A stretch of DNA of 15,538 nucleotides from JAKJEP01 sp964580995 (GTDB taxonomy: Bacteria; Planctomycetota; Phycisphaerae; Sedimentisphaerales; SM23-30): assembly GCA_964580995.1 (NCBI GenBank), contig CAZOMV010000121.1, forward strand, positions 1 to 15,538, given 5' to 3'. Positions 1 to 8,430 of the stretch are shown here, one piece after another. The position numbers and the translations under genes are program-made. Each line of letters starts with the position of its first letter. Within the stretch, counting starts at the first letter, position 1. A model generated the notes under the pieces. It saw only the letters and a list, made by a program, of their open reading frames with translations. It was not told the origin of the DNA and searched no databases.

Positions 1-80
1 ACTGGAAAGCCGAAAGGAAGGGCGCATAGCTTGCCACTAAATAAACTCGCTCACGATCCACAAGAGAAAAGGTTATTTTA
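1..80. other. Left edge, no identifiable gene
   Basis: Each of the three forward frames closes with a stop within the first 84 bases, so this could hold the last few codons of an upstream gene. Nothing in the short translations is recognisable. No hairpin terminator is evident before the promoter that follows. Confidence 0.4.
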
Positions 81-109
81 TTGACATTTAATTCTGAATT
101 TCATAGAAA
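81..109 (+). promoter_or_regulatory. Sigma70-type promoter for the M20 dipeptidase gene
   Basis: A perfect -35 box TTGACA (81-86) is followed by a 17-base spacer and TAGAAA (104-109), which matches four of six positions of TATAAT. The predicted transcript would start near base 116. That lies downstream of the possible TTG start at 113 and so supports translation from the ATG at 161. Predicted by eye only. Confidence 0.55.
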
Positions 110-147
110 TCTTTGCAGTCTTTACAAATAGCGATATATTTATGGCT

Positions 148-155
148 GGAAGGAA
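148..155 (+). promoter_or_regulatory. Shine-Dalgarno site fixing the M20 dipeptidase start
   Basis: GGAAGGAA lies 5 bases before the ATG at 161. The open frame extends upstream to a TTG at 113, but that codon has no comparable site and lies before the predicted transcription start. The ATG is therefore preferred. Confidence 0.65.
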
Positions 156-160
156 CGATT

Positions 161-1513
161 ATGATTCAACCCTGTTTTGATTACATCGACCACAACAAGG
201 ACCGATTCTTACAAGAACTTCAGCAGTTTCTGAGGTTTCCATCCGTAAGTGGAGATGCCGGATTTAAAGAGGATGTGGTAAAATGTGCCGCATGGTTAAC
301 AGAGCACCTGAAAAGCATCGGACTGGAAGCACGCCTTATACCCACGAAAGGTCATCCAATCGTATGGGCCAGGGGAAAAGGACAGTCGGCCAAAAAACTG
401 ATTGTCTATGGTCACTACGACGTTCAGCCGGCGGATCCGGTCAGCCAATGGCATACCCCTCCTTTTGAACCGGTAATTCGGGATGGCTTTATATACGGCC
501 GCGGAACCACTGATGACAAAGGCCAGTTGTTCGCTCATATTAAAGGAGTCGAAAGCCTGTTAAAAACCAGCGGAAATTTGCCTTGTGAGGTACTCTTTCT
601 TTTGGAAGGCGAAGAGGAAAGCGGGGGAAACAGCCTGGAGGAATACATTAAAGCCGAGAAGGCGAATCTGGCAACGGACGCGATCGTCCTGTCTGACACG
701 GATATGTACAATGAAAGCACTCCCGCTCTAACTTATGGCTTGCGCGGCATGATAACGCTGGAGATGAAAGTCAAGACAGCCGATCGGCCGGTCCATTCCG
801 GATCCTTCGGAGGAGCCATCGGAAATGCGGCTACCGCTCTATCCCGCATCATTTCAGAATGTATCGGATCTGGAGGACAAGTTCAAATCCCCGGGTTTTA
901 CGATGGAGTAAGACCCCTGGCGGATTGGGAGAGGGACAATATCCATCGGCTGGGTTTTAACAACAAACTGATCGCCGATATTGGTGCGAAAAAAACATTC
1001 GGAGAACCGGGCTTTCCCACTCTGGAGCGAATCTGGGCTCGCCCGACCTTCGAGATCAACGGGATCTCCGGGGGTTATGAAGGAGAGGGAATGAAGACTA
1101 TAATCCCATCCAGTGCCAGTGCAAAAATTTCGATACGACTGGTTCCCGATCAAGACCCGCAGGTTATCGCCGGTCTGGTGACCCGACACCTGAAATCCGT
1201 CTGTCCCGAATACGCACAACTGGAGGTGGAAGGGTATTCCGCTTCCCGACCGATACTTTTTGATATTGATGACCCGATAATGAAAGCTGGCTGCAAGGCC
1301 CTTCAGCATGGTTTCGGCGCCGAGCCTGTTTACATAAGAGGTGGAGGCTCCATTCCGGTAGTAAATACCTTATGGAAAGAACTCGGTAAACCTGTCATTC
1401 TGATGGGTTTTGGCCTGGATTCCGATGGGGCTCATTCTACCAACGAAAGATTCAAAATTGACAATTTCATTAAAGGCGCTAAAACCTCAGCCTATCTGAT
1501 CACAACCATTTGA
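161..1513 (+). CDS. M20 family zinc dipeptidase (carnosinase/CNDP-like)
   Basis: This 450-residue protein belongs to the M20 metallopeptidases, close to the dipeptidase/carnosinase branch, which cleave dipeptides or short N-capped peptides with two zinc ions. The metal-site motifs are all visible: H85 and D87 in GHYDVQP, D118 in GRGTTDDKG, E152 and E153 in LEGEEESGG, D179 in LSDTD, and H425 in GAHSTNE. H212 in PVHSGSFGG sits in the inserted dimerisation (lid) domain at about residues 195-330 and matches the family's second-subunit catalytic histidine. Length is normal for the family, and there is no signal peptide, so a cytoplasmic role in peptide turnover is likely. The start is chosen from the ribosome site at 148-155 and the promoter at 81-109. 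The exact substrate cannot be told from sequence. A glycoside hydrolase gene follows after 30 bases and may be co-transcribed. Confidence 0.92.
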   Translation: MIQPCFDYIDHNKDRFLQELQQFLRFPSVSGDAGFKEDVVKCAAWLTEHLKSIGLEARLIPTKGHPIVWARGKGQSAKKLIVYGHYDVQPADPVSQWHTPPFEPVIRDGFIYGRGTTDDKGQLFAHIKGVESLLKTSGNLPCEVLFLLEGEEESGGNSLEEYIKAEKANLATDAIVLSDTDMYNESTPALTYGLRGMITLEMKVKTADRPVHSGSFGGAIGNAATALSRIISECIGSGGQVQIPGFYDGVRPLADWERDNIHRLGFNNKLIADIGAKKTFGEPGFPTLERIWARPTFEINGISGGYEGEGMKTIIPSSASAKISIRLVPDQDPQVIAGLVTRHLKSVCPEYAQLEVEGYSASRPILFDIDDPIMKAGCKALQHGFGAEPVYIRGGGSIPVVNTLWKELGKPVILMGFGLDSDGAHSTNERFKIDNFIKGAKTSAYLITTI

Positions 1514-1543
1514 ATGGTCCCGCAAATCTGATCCATTCAAAGT

Positions 1544-4459
1544 ATGGCGCTGGGCGGATTGGGTGATGATAAAAGTGAAAACCTGAAAACAATGGAATCA
1601 AAAACTCCAGAAAGCACTGTTGGCAACCGTTATTTAAAACCGTGGCGGATCACCGGCAGGATCATCGCCGGCCTGTTGGTTATAGATCTTTGCGTTGCTT
1701 GCGAACCGGTTACAGGAGCCGCAACAGTTGAGAGTGTTGCCCGAAGTATCGTGTCGCTGGATGGTGAGTGGGCTTTCGCCCTCGATCCCGGTAACGCCGG
1801 GGAGAAGGAAGAATGGTGGGCAGCGGAGAATGCCTTTGCGGAGAAGATAAACGTGCCCGGCTGCTGGCAGGGGCAGGGCATCGGCCAGTCCAATGGTAAG
1901 CTGCGGCATCACTATGAAGGGGCGGCGTGGTATAAGAAGAACGTTCTGATACCCGGCAAGTGGAAAGGGAAGACGGTCTGGCTGACCATCGGCGGGGCGG
2001 CGCGATATACCAAGGTTTTTGTGAACGGGAAGATGGTCGGGGAACACGACGGATTTATGACGCCGTTTCGCTTTGACATCAGTGAGGCGGTGAACGCCGG
2101 GGCGGAAAACGTTATCGCCCTGCGGGTGGACAATTCCGGCGGCGGGCCGATGGGCTGTTTCAATTATCTGGGCAACTGGGGCGGGGTATATCGGCCGGTC
2201 ACGATGGAGGCCAGCGATAATGTCTGGATTGACGATGTGTTTGTCATACCGGATGTGGACCAGAATCAGGCGCGGGTGAAGGTTACGCTGGGGGGCAGGG
2301 AGGGTGTGCCGCCATTCCGGGCGAAGCTGAAGGTGAAAGTTTCATATGTGGGTAAGGCGAAAGGTGAAACCTTCGTTGCGGAGAAGAAAATTGACATGAA
2401 GCCGCCGCAGGAGCTGGAAACGGAAATGGTTGTTTCCCTTTCGGATGTCAAGCTGTGGTCTCCCGAGACGCCCAATCTTTATGCGGCGGAGGTGACCTTG
2501 TCGGGCGGGGGTATGCAAGACGGGCAAAACGTGCGGTTTGGGATGCGGAAGATCGACTGGACGGGGGAGCGGCTGCTGGTGAACGGCCGGCCGTACTTTC
2601 TGCGCGGCTACGGGGATGACAATATCGAGGTGATCACGGGGCTGCCGCCGGCGTCGAAGGAGTTCTTCCGCCAGCGGCTGAAGCTGACCAAATCCTTCGG
2701 CTTCAACGATGTACGTTTTCACTCCCATGCTCCGCTGGAGGAATGCTTCCAGGCGGCCGACGAAGAGGGGATGTTCATACAGGCCGAATTGCCGTCGGTC
2801 TATATATTTTATTTCCTTGCCAACAAGGATCTGCTGCGGAAAGAGCTGGTCCGGATGCTGAAGGCATATCGCAACCATCCGTCGTTCTTTTCGCTGGCGA
2901 TGGGAAATGAGTTCTATCTGCCCGCTTTAAAAGACGATGAGGAACGACAGCAATTTCGCGACACGGTCCGGGAGTTTTACGACCTAGCCAAAACGCTGGA
3001 TACCACCCGCCCCATCCTGTCGAACGACGGGGAGCCGGAACTGCTGCCGACGGACATCCACAGCGGGGGCATATCGCCCCTGCTGGCCGAGTGGCCGGGG
3101 ACACCGCCGGGAGGACGACCTTATATCTGCCATGAATACGGCATGTATCAGGGTTCCCTGCCGGATCTGGCGGCTAACGAGCGGCTTACGGGCGTGATTA
3201 TGCCCAGCGCGGGGATGGCGGCGCAGACGAAATGGGTGCAGGAGCACGCCTTGGGTGAGGTGTATCCGGCCGTGCTGAAAAATTCCCAGTTGGTCCTGGA
3301 GATTCACCGCAAGCACAGCCTCGAGAAAGCCCGCCTGAGCGGGACTATCGATGGTTACAACTACTGGCTCATTACAGATTTTCCGGGCGGTGTGGAAGGC
3401 GATATGTGGGCATATGGAGTGCTGGACCAGTTCTGGCAGCCCGGCAAGCAGGCGACACCGGAGAACGTCAGCAAAGTGAACTCGCCGACCGTGCTGCTGC
3501 TGGAAGCCGGGCTGGGGGGGCGCTGCCTCCGGGCCGATCAGCCGGGAACCTTCCGGATTATGGTCTCGCACTTCGGCTCCAGCCCCATTCACAAGGGCAC
3601 GCTGGTGTGGCGGCTGATGTCGGGCGCCAAGGCATTGGCCCACGGACAACAGGCCGGTATCAGCGCCGAGGTGGGCGATACGAAACAGATAGCCACGGTA
3701 GAACTCGACGGCCTTCCTTTGGAAAGGGCCGAACTTCTGGAATTGGTCGTCGAACTGCGCAAACCCTTCGGCAGCCATGTCAATTCGTGGCCGATCTGGG
3801 CGTTTCCTCATGTGTCTATGAGTATGAAAGAAACTATCGCCTGCCAACCGCAACTCGCCGGTTCGCTGGCAGCCTACGATTTCATCAAGCCCTTCGATCC
3901 AGCGAAACTGCCGGACCTATTGATCGCGGCGGAACTCGACCGTGATGTGGAACAATATGTCCTCGCCGGGGGAAAGCTCATCCTGCTGGCCAAAAATGAC
4001 TCACTGGCCGGCCAGGCGAGCTTCCCGCTCTTTAATTACGGCGATACACAGGGAGCAGGCTCGGGAACCGTCATCGAACGCGGCGGCCTCATGGACGCTT
4101 TTCCCCACCGGGGATTCTGCGAGGAACAGTTTCTCAACCTCATGCAGATGGGGACGGGGATCGATATGGATGTTCTGCCCCAAGGCTTGCGGCCCGAAAT
4201 CTGGGGGATCCGTGCCAAACGCGAGCAGCCCGGAACGTATAACGTCTTTCTGACCCGGCGGGCCATGCTCTTTACCGGCAGGCTGGGAAAGGGGAAAGTG
4301 CTGGTTTGTACGTTTGACCTGCCGAAAGCGGTGAGCGACAAGCACCCGGAGGCGGACTACCTGCTCCGTCTCCTACTCGAACAGGCCCAGTCCGAACCAT
4401 TTGAGCCAAAAGTGGAATTGGAACGGAATTTGTTTCTTTCCGTGAAGCCGGCGAGTTGA
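1544..4459 (+). CDS. Exported glycoside hydrolase family 2 protein (beta-galactosidase/beta-glucuronidase superfamily)
   Basis: This 971-residue protein has GH2 architecture. It has a jelly-roll sugar-binding domain (about 70-225, with the YTKVFVNGKMVGEHDGF region), an immunoglobulin-like domain (226-335) and a TIM barrel (about 340-640). The barrel carries the expected acid/base E456 in LAMGNE and nucleophile E531 in CHEYG. Beyond the barrel are about 330 further residues: a beta-rich part, then a Rossmann-like part (about 785-945, VLAGGKLILLAK and GKGKVLVCTFDLP) resembling the glutamine-amidotransferase-like tail of some beta-galactosidases. Residues 38-60 form a hydrophobic export segment (IIAGLLVIDLCVAC); cleavage type is unclear, since the Cys at 53 lacks a good lipobox. 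Retaining beta-glycosidase activity is expected, but the sugar (galactoside, glucuronide, mannoside) is not resolved. Neither ATG 1544 nor in-frame ATG 1592 has a clear ribosome site; 1592 would shorten the unusually long region before the signal. Confidence 0.88.
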   Translation: MALGGLGDDKSENLKTMESKTPESTVGNRYLKPWRITGRIIAGLLVIDLCVACEPVTGAATVESVARSIVSLDGEWAFALDPGNAGEKEEWWAAENAFAEKINVPGCWQGQGIGQSNGKLRHHYEGAAWYKKNVLIPGKWKGKTVWLTIGGAARYTKVFVNGKMVGEHDGFMTPFRFDISEAVNAGAENVIALRVDNSGGGPMGCFNYLGNWGGVYRPVTMEASDNVWIDDVFVIPDVDQNQARVKVTLGGREGVPPFRAKLKVKVSYVGKAKGETFVAEKKIDMKPPQELETEMVVSLSDVKLWSPETPNLYAAEVTLSGGGMQDGQNVRFGMRKIDWTGERLLVNGRPYFLRGYGDDNIEVITGLPPASKEFFRQRLKLTKSFGFNDVRFHSHAPLEECFQAADEEGMFIQAELPSVYIFYFLANKDLLRKELVRMLKAYRNHPSFFSLAMGNEFYLPALKDDEERQQFRDTVREFYDLAKTLDTTRPILSNDGEPELLPTDIHSGGISPLLAEWPGTPPGGRPYICHEYGMYQGSLPDLAANERLTGVIMPSAGMAAQTKWVQEHALGEVYPAVLKNSQLVLEIHRKHSLEKARLSGTIDGYNYWLITDFPGGVEGDMWAYGVLDQFWQPGKQATPENVSKVNSPTVLLLEAGLGGRCLRADQPGTFRIMVSHFGSSPIHKGTLVWRLMSGAKALAHGQQAGISAEVGDTKQIATVELDGLPLERAELLELVVELRKPFGSHVNSWPIWAFPHVSMSMKETIACQPQLAGSLAAYDFIKPFDPAKLPDLLIAAELDRDVEQYVLAGGKLILLAKNDSLAGQASFPLFNYGDTQGAGSGTVIERGGLMDAFPHRGFCEEQFLNLMQMGTGIDMDVLPQGLRPEIWGIRAKREQPGTYNVFLTRRAMLFTGRLGKGKVLVCTFDLPKAVSDKHPEADYLLRLLLEQAQSEPFEPKVELERNLFLSVKPAS

Positions 4460-4492
4460 GCCAGGCATCATCGTGCCGTTCCATACCCCCTG

Positions 4493-4516
4493 CGTAATGG
4501 CTGTCAAAAAATTACG
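4493..4516. repeat. Inverted repeat between convergent genes, possible weak terminator
   Basis: CGTAAT (4493-4498) and ATTACG (4511-4516) could form a 6-base-pair stem with a 12-base loop in the 79-base gap between two convergent genes. The stem is AT-rich and there is no clean run of T after it on either strand. A terminator role is only suggested by position. Confidence 0.25.
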
Positions 4517-4538
4517 ATTTCAAAAAGCCCAAGGTTCC

Positions 4539-7394
4539 TTACTTTTCCGGCTGAGCGGGCTGGGTTTGATTTTGCAAATGTAACAGCCGCTGTTTCCAGA
4601 TGCTGGTATCGTCGGGATTGGTCTTGCCGGTTACTTCGATGATATGTTTAACTTCCTCTCTCTGGCCCTGATGCCACAGGCAGCATAAGCCGAAATAACG
4701 GGCTTCCCACCAGTAATATTTCGACAACTCGTCCTGATCCTTCGCGATGCCCTGCCGAATCTGATACCATCGTTTCTGCGAAGCGGGGTAATCGCCGCGG
4801 GCATATTCCCACAACGCCTGGCACCGCACATACCACAAACTCCGGCTGGCGTTCTCCTGACCCGCCAGTTCTTTTATCAGGTTTTCCGCCGCCTGCGATA
4901 TTTCCGCAGGCAGGGCGTCAGGCTGGTCTTTGGCGGCTACCGCCAGCAGGCAGGCCCGCTCCAACAGGAGTTTGCCTGCCAGGTTTTTTTCCTTATCAGC
5001 ATCCCTGATTTGATCGTAAAGAGTTTGTGCCAGCGGGATCGATTCGGCCAGACACGGCGTCAGTTCCTTCATTTTGCCTTCCGCGTGCAGCAATCGGATC
5101 TCCTGGTCCTGCTGCTGCAATACCTGCAGCGCCGCCCGCTGCACACCGGCATCCGGCGTTCCCTCTTTTATCCGGTTTTCCAAACAGGCAACCGCTTCTC
5201 GGGTCCGCCCCAGCTTCAAATACGATTGAACTTGAAGGATCATAAGGCTGCGCCGGTCGGATTCTGATGTTTCTTCGCCCGATCCCAAGGGTCCGTATTG
5301 TTCCAGTACCTCCATCGCCTCCTGCGGCTGGGCGGGGCTGCCCTCCAGATCCAATTTCGCCAGCAGAATCACCGCCTTGATCGCGATGGCCCGGCGGCTT
5401 GGATCGATTGCCGCCTCCTGCGGCTGATTCTTCCACGGTGCCAGCAGGTTCTTCAGGGCTGTCGTCCATTCCATGTAATTTTCAGCGGTAGGGGCGGGGC
5501 CCTGTTCTTCCGTCTGCCTGATCCGGCAGACGAGGGCGTAATATTCTGCAGCGAACCGGTTCGCATCGTCAGCCGGCACCGCCTGAAACATGGCGGCAGC
5601 GGCAGGATAGTCCCCGCCCTGCTGGAGGACCAGTCCATCGTAGTAGCGGAACTGCCGGGCCTTTTCGCAGTTGGCGTAGGGGCCGGCCGGTTCGGTCTGG
5701 TTCGGGTCGATGGTTCCTGTCAGTCCGGTGATGGCTTCCCGCGCGACGGCTGCATACTCTTCGGTGTCCGCGATGAAAAGCTGATAGGCCAGCGTGGCCG
5801 CCATCACCGTCGCTTGCCGGCTGTTCTGCTGCTGGGGGTCCGTCCGCGAAAGCCAGAGCGGAAAATCCCTGGCCAGCCGCCGCCAGTATTGAAGGGCCTG
5901 AACCGCCAGTTCCGGCGATGCCTTCTTTTCGCCCAACTGGTAACTGCATACACCGGCCTGGAACAGGGCCTGGGGATACTCTTCGTTTGCCGGCGGGCGG
6001 CTCTGCAGAAACATATCATATACCTGGAGGGCCTTTTCGTAATCCGGCTGGGGCTGGGAAAGATAATACTGCCCCAGGCAGACCAGTGAGAAATCATCCC
6101 AGCTTCGGGCCGTTTCCGCCCGGTGCACCGCCGCGACAAATGATTCAGCCAGGTGGGCCGCGATCAGGGTATGAATCCGGCGGCGCAGCGGCGGATATTT
6201 TTCCGCCAGCTTCTTCAGTTCTGCCAAACCCTCCTTTTCCGAAACCTGCCTCGTCAACATGGCCACCTGGAAAAGTTTGTCCGGAAGATTGGTTACGTGA
6301 TTCCTTTGGTTTTCCAGCCAATGGTTCAATTTCTGGACGAGAACCGCACCATCCTGCTGTCTGGTGCGACAGGCGGCCAGTTCACAGCCGGTCCAGGCGA
6401 ATTGGATTTCATATTCGTTGTCTGCGCCGGGTGAACCGAATAACAGGTTCTTCACTATTTTTTGGGTGTACTCGAAATAGTTCGGGTCGGCGGGGATCAG
6501 GCGTTCGGCAATTCGGATCTGCCACAGGGCCAGTTGTGCGGCTTCGCCGCCGGCGGCATCGGCCACATCCTCACGCAGCGACCCCAGTTGCCGGAAGGCG
6601 TCCCGGAGGCCCTCCGCCATTTCCGGCGTCTCCTGCGAAAGGGCCTGGTGCAGACAGGATTGGTAATACCGCAGGATCCCGCGGCACAACAGCTCGCCTT
6701 GCTGCAGGTCCTGCAGGTGCGCGTACAGCCGGGTATCGCCGAATCGCTCCTTCCAGTCCGTCCCCGGATACCATTCCATATACCGGAGCAAATCTTCGAT
6801 CGCCCCTTTTACGATCTTCAGATAGGAATCTGAAAAGGATACGAGGCGGGTCAGATTTTCCAGGGCCGTTTCGCGGGGCTGGTCGGCGTAGAATTCCAAC
6901 TGCTGCCGGCAGCCGTCCGCCTGGTGCAGCAGCCGGATACGCGTGACCTCCAGCATCCAGTCCAGCAGATCCGCCTGATTCTCGTCGAGCATTTTCCGCA
7001 GCAGCGGCGAAAGGGGCGGCTGGGAATCGGCCGTATCGGGGCTTTCCGGACGGGCCGCAGGGGAAAAGAGTTTTAAATCCTCGCTGGCGGATAAAATCAT
7101 TTGATCATAAAAGCCAACCAGTTGCTCCAAAATGGCCGCCCGGTCCGCCGCCGGATCTTTCAGTTGCAGCTTGAGCTGATAGAGCCGGCTTTTCCAGCGG
7201 ATGGTTTCGTCCAACCCTTCCGGATGCTCCTGTACATCCCGGATATACAGCTCGTACATCTGCCGCGTTTCCAGTTCCCGCAGCAGTTTTTTATGATCCG
7301 CCTCCGTCAGGCTTTCCGCCCGTGCCAAACCCGCCAACGGTAGAAGGCTCCATAGCACCAGAACCAATCGGAACGTTATGTGGAGGTTGTTCAT
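4539..7394 (-). CDS. Large exported helical-repeat (TPR-like) protein of unknown function
   Basis: This 951-residue protein starts with a classical signal peptide (hydrophobic LVLVLWSLLPLAGLA, likely cut after ARA at residue 26). The rest is almost entirely charged, alanine- and leucine-rich helices with irregular tetratricopeptide-like repeats. The clearest are in the middle (for example DYEKALQVYDMFLQSRP and PQALFQAGVCSYQLGE). No catalytic motif or membrane helix is seen after the signal peptide, so it should be a periplasmic scaffold or binding protein. The ATG at 7394 is one base beyond the stop of the preceding ExbD gene and places the signal peptide at the N-terminus. The ATG at 7451 would add 19 residues inside the ExbD gene and bury the signal, so it is rejected. 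No good ribosome site precedes 7394, which points to translational coupling. It is the last gene of the ExbB/ExbD operon. Function is not recognised. Confidence 0.85.
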   Translation of the reverse strand: MNNLHITFRLVLVLWSLLPLAGLARAESLTEADHKKLLRELETRQMYELYIRDVQEHPEGLDETIRWKSRLYQLKLQLKDPAADRAAILEQLVGFYDQMILSASEDLKLFSPAARPESPDTADSQPPLSPLLRKMLDENQADLLDWMLEVTRIRLLHQADGCRQQLEFYADQPRETALENLTRLVSFSDSYLKIVKGAIEDLLRYMEWYPGTDWKERFGDTRLYAHLQDLQQGELLCRGILRYYQSCLHQALSQETPEMAEGLRDAFRQLGSLREDVADAAGGEAAQLALWQIRIAERLIPADPNYFEYTQKIVKNLLFGSPGADNEYEIQFAWTGCELAACRTRQQDGAVLVQKLNHWLENQRNHVTNLPDKLFQVAMLTRQVSEKEGLAELKKLAEKYPPLRRRIHTLIAAHLAESFVAAVHRAETARSWDDFSLVCLGQYYLSQPQPDYEKALQVYDMFLQSRPPANEEYPQALFQAGVCSYQLGEKKASPELAVQALQYWRRLARDFPLWLSRTDPQQQNSRQATVMAATLAYQLFIADTEEYAAVAREAITGLTGTIDPNQTEPAGPYANCEKARQFRYYDGLVLQQGGDYPAAAAMFQAVPADDANRFAAEYYALVCRIRQTEEQGPAPTAENYMEWTTALKNLLAPWKNQPQEAAIDPSRRAIAIKAVILLAKLDLEGSPAQPQEAMEVLEQYGPLGSGEETSESDRRSLMILQVQSYLKLGRTREAVACLENRIKEGTPDAGVQRAALQVLQQQDQEIRLLHAEGKMKELTPCLAESIPLAQTLYDQIRDADKEKNLAGKLLLERACLLAVAAKDQPDALPAEISQAAENLIKELAGQENASRSLWYVRCQALWEYARGDYPASQKRWYQIRQGIAKDQDELSKYYWWEARYFGLCCLWHQGQREEVKHIIEVTGKTNPDDTSIWKQRLLHLQNQTQPAQPEK

Positions 7395-7395
7395 G

Positions 7396-7875
7396 CTACT
7401 GTACCGCGGCGAAAATAATATGGTGGGCGTTGATCTGCCAGATTGCGTCATATACCTTTACCACATGGTCCCATTTGGTATGTTCGGTGGGCAGGATTTT
7501 GATCGGGTCGTCCAGCCGGCGGCCCTGGCCGCTGAGCACCTTTTGCAATTCCCGGCTGACGGCGTCGAACGTTTCCGCCTGCGGTTCGATGACGAGGGCC
7601 GCCTGCGCGCCGATCTGAATCCGGCAGCCCCCGTCCGCCTGGCTTGTCACCCGCAGCAGCAGCGGCTCCATTTCCATCTGGCGGCCATGCACGATCTGGC
7701 GGGGCAGTTCCGCCGGCAGAAACCCTTCCTTGCTGCGAAAGTTCGCCGACAGCAGGAAAAAAATCAGCAGCAGAAACACCACGTCGATCATCGGTACCAT
7801 CTGTAATTGCATCCGCCTGGTGGCCTGCCGTCGCCGTCGCAGGGGGGAATAACTTTGTTTCTTATGCAAACTCAT
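7396..7875 (-). CDS. ExbD/TolR family proton-channel subunit (second copy)
   Basis: This 159-residue protein has the ExbD/TolR layout: a short, very basic cytoplasmic N-terminus (PLRRRRQATRR), one membrane helix (about 28-44) and a periplasmic domain to the C-terminus. The helix carries the family motif MVPMIDVVFLLLIFFL. Its Asp31 is equivalent to the proton-carrying aspartate of ExbD and TolR. ExbD-type proteins pair with ExbB/TolQ to turn proton flow into mechanical work on an envelope partner. The ATG overlaps the stop of the upstream exbD gene in ATGA (7872-7875), and the large TPR gene begins one base after its own stop. The periplasmic part differs clearly from that of the first copy, so this is not a recent duplication. 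Whether it acts in TonB-, Tol- or other type transduction cannot be told from this protein alone. Confidence 0.9.
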   Translation of the reverse strand: MSLHKKQSYSPLRRRRQATRRMQLQMVPMIDVVFLLLIFFLLSANFRSKEGFLPAELPRQIVHGRQMEMEPLLLRVTSQADGGCRIQIGAQAALVIEPQAETFDAVSRELQKVLSGQGRRLDDPIKILPTEHTKWDHVVKVYDAIWQINAHHIIFAAVQ

Positions 7876-8399
7876 TCTAGACTTTGACTCCCTATACCGG
7901 TCTTGTCTATCTGGTTTCCGCTATAAGCCGCCAACTGGACCTTGCGAATCTGGGCCTGCGAGAGAGCCAGCAGGGCCTTTTGCACCTGGCCATAGGAAAG
8001 GTCTTTATCCGCCCGCAAATAGATCAAGGCATCTTCTTTCCGTTTCGCCTCCGTCGCGATCTGCCGGGACATCTCCTCGATCAACCGTTGCGGTTCCTGA
8101 CGATAAACCTCCTGCTGCGGGTCGTATTCCCTGGCCCGCACTGCATACAAAACCTCCGGATTCCCGCCGGCACCGGCGGCTTTCGGAAACACGGAAACCG
8201 TAATGGCATTACGGTCGAGATTCTCCGGTACGATAGCGGCGGCGCAGTCGTCGGGGATGATCAGTTTGTAATTTTCCTGAACGATGTACTGGCAGGCCAG
8301 CATGAAAAAAATAATCAGCAGAAAGACCACGTCAATCATGGAGGTCATATTAAACTGCGGCTCGCTGTGAAATCGGTTGGTATATTTACTCTTTATCAT
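7872..8399 (-). CDS. ExbD/TolR family proton-channel subunit (first copy)
   Basis: This 175-residue ExbD/TolR protein has a short cytoplasmic N-terminus and one membrane helix (about 19-37). The helix contains FNMTSMIDVVFLLIIFFML, with Asp23 in the position of the proton-carrying aspartate. The periplasmic domain ends in the family-typical stretch IYLRADKDLSYGQVQKALL (about 126-144) and a short polar tail. It follows the ExbB gene after 31 bases and overlaps the next exbD by 4 bases (ATGA). The ATG at 8399 has only a weak purine-rich sequence upstream, but it lies just before the conserved helix and gives the expected length. Two ExbD paralogues beside one ExbB suggest a hetero-oligomeric ExbD pair in the channel, which is inference. 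Confidence 0.92.
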   Translation of the reverse strand: MIKSKYTNRFHSEPQFNMTSMIDVVFLLIIFFMLACQYIVQENYKLIIPDDCAAAIVPENLDRNAITVSVFPKAAGAGGNPEVLYAVRAREYDPQQEVYRQEPQRLIEEMSRQIATEAKRKEDALIYLRADKDLSYGQVQKALLALSQAQIRKVQLAAYSGNQIDKTGIGSQSLE

Positions 8400-8430
8400 C
8401 TTTTATGGTTTCGAAATAACGAAGAATCGG

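Noticed and set aside
113..160. Upstream TTG start for the M20 dipeptidase
   Set aside because: It lies before the predicted transcription start and has no ribosome site, while ATG 161 has GGAAGGAA at good spacing.
2984..3853. 289-codon antisense frame inside the GH2 gene
   Set aside because: It lies entirely within a well-supported GH2 coding region, has His/Arg/Gln-rich composition typical of shadow frames, and no ribosome site was noted.
5918..6946. 342-codon + strand frame opposite the large TPR gene
   Set aside because: It is Pro/Arg/Gly-rich low-complexity translation typical of a shadow frame and is fully covered by the TPR protein on the other strand.
7395..7451. ATG 7451 as start of the large TPR protein
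   Set aside because: It would overlap the ExbD gene by over 50 bases and bury the signal peptide. ATG 7394 sits one base after the ExbD stop.
7868..8400. Recent duplication of exbD
   Set aside because: Only the membrane helix motif is shared. The periplasmic domains differ too much for a recent copy.
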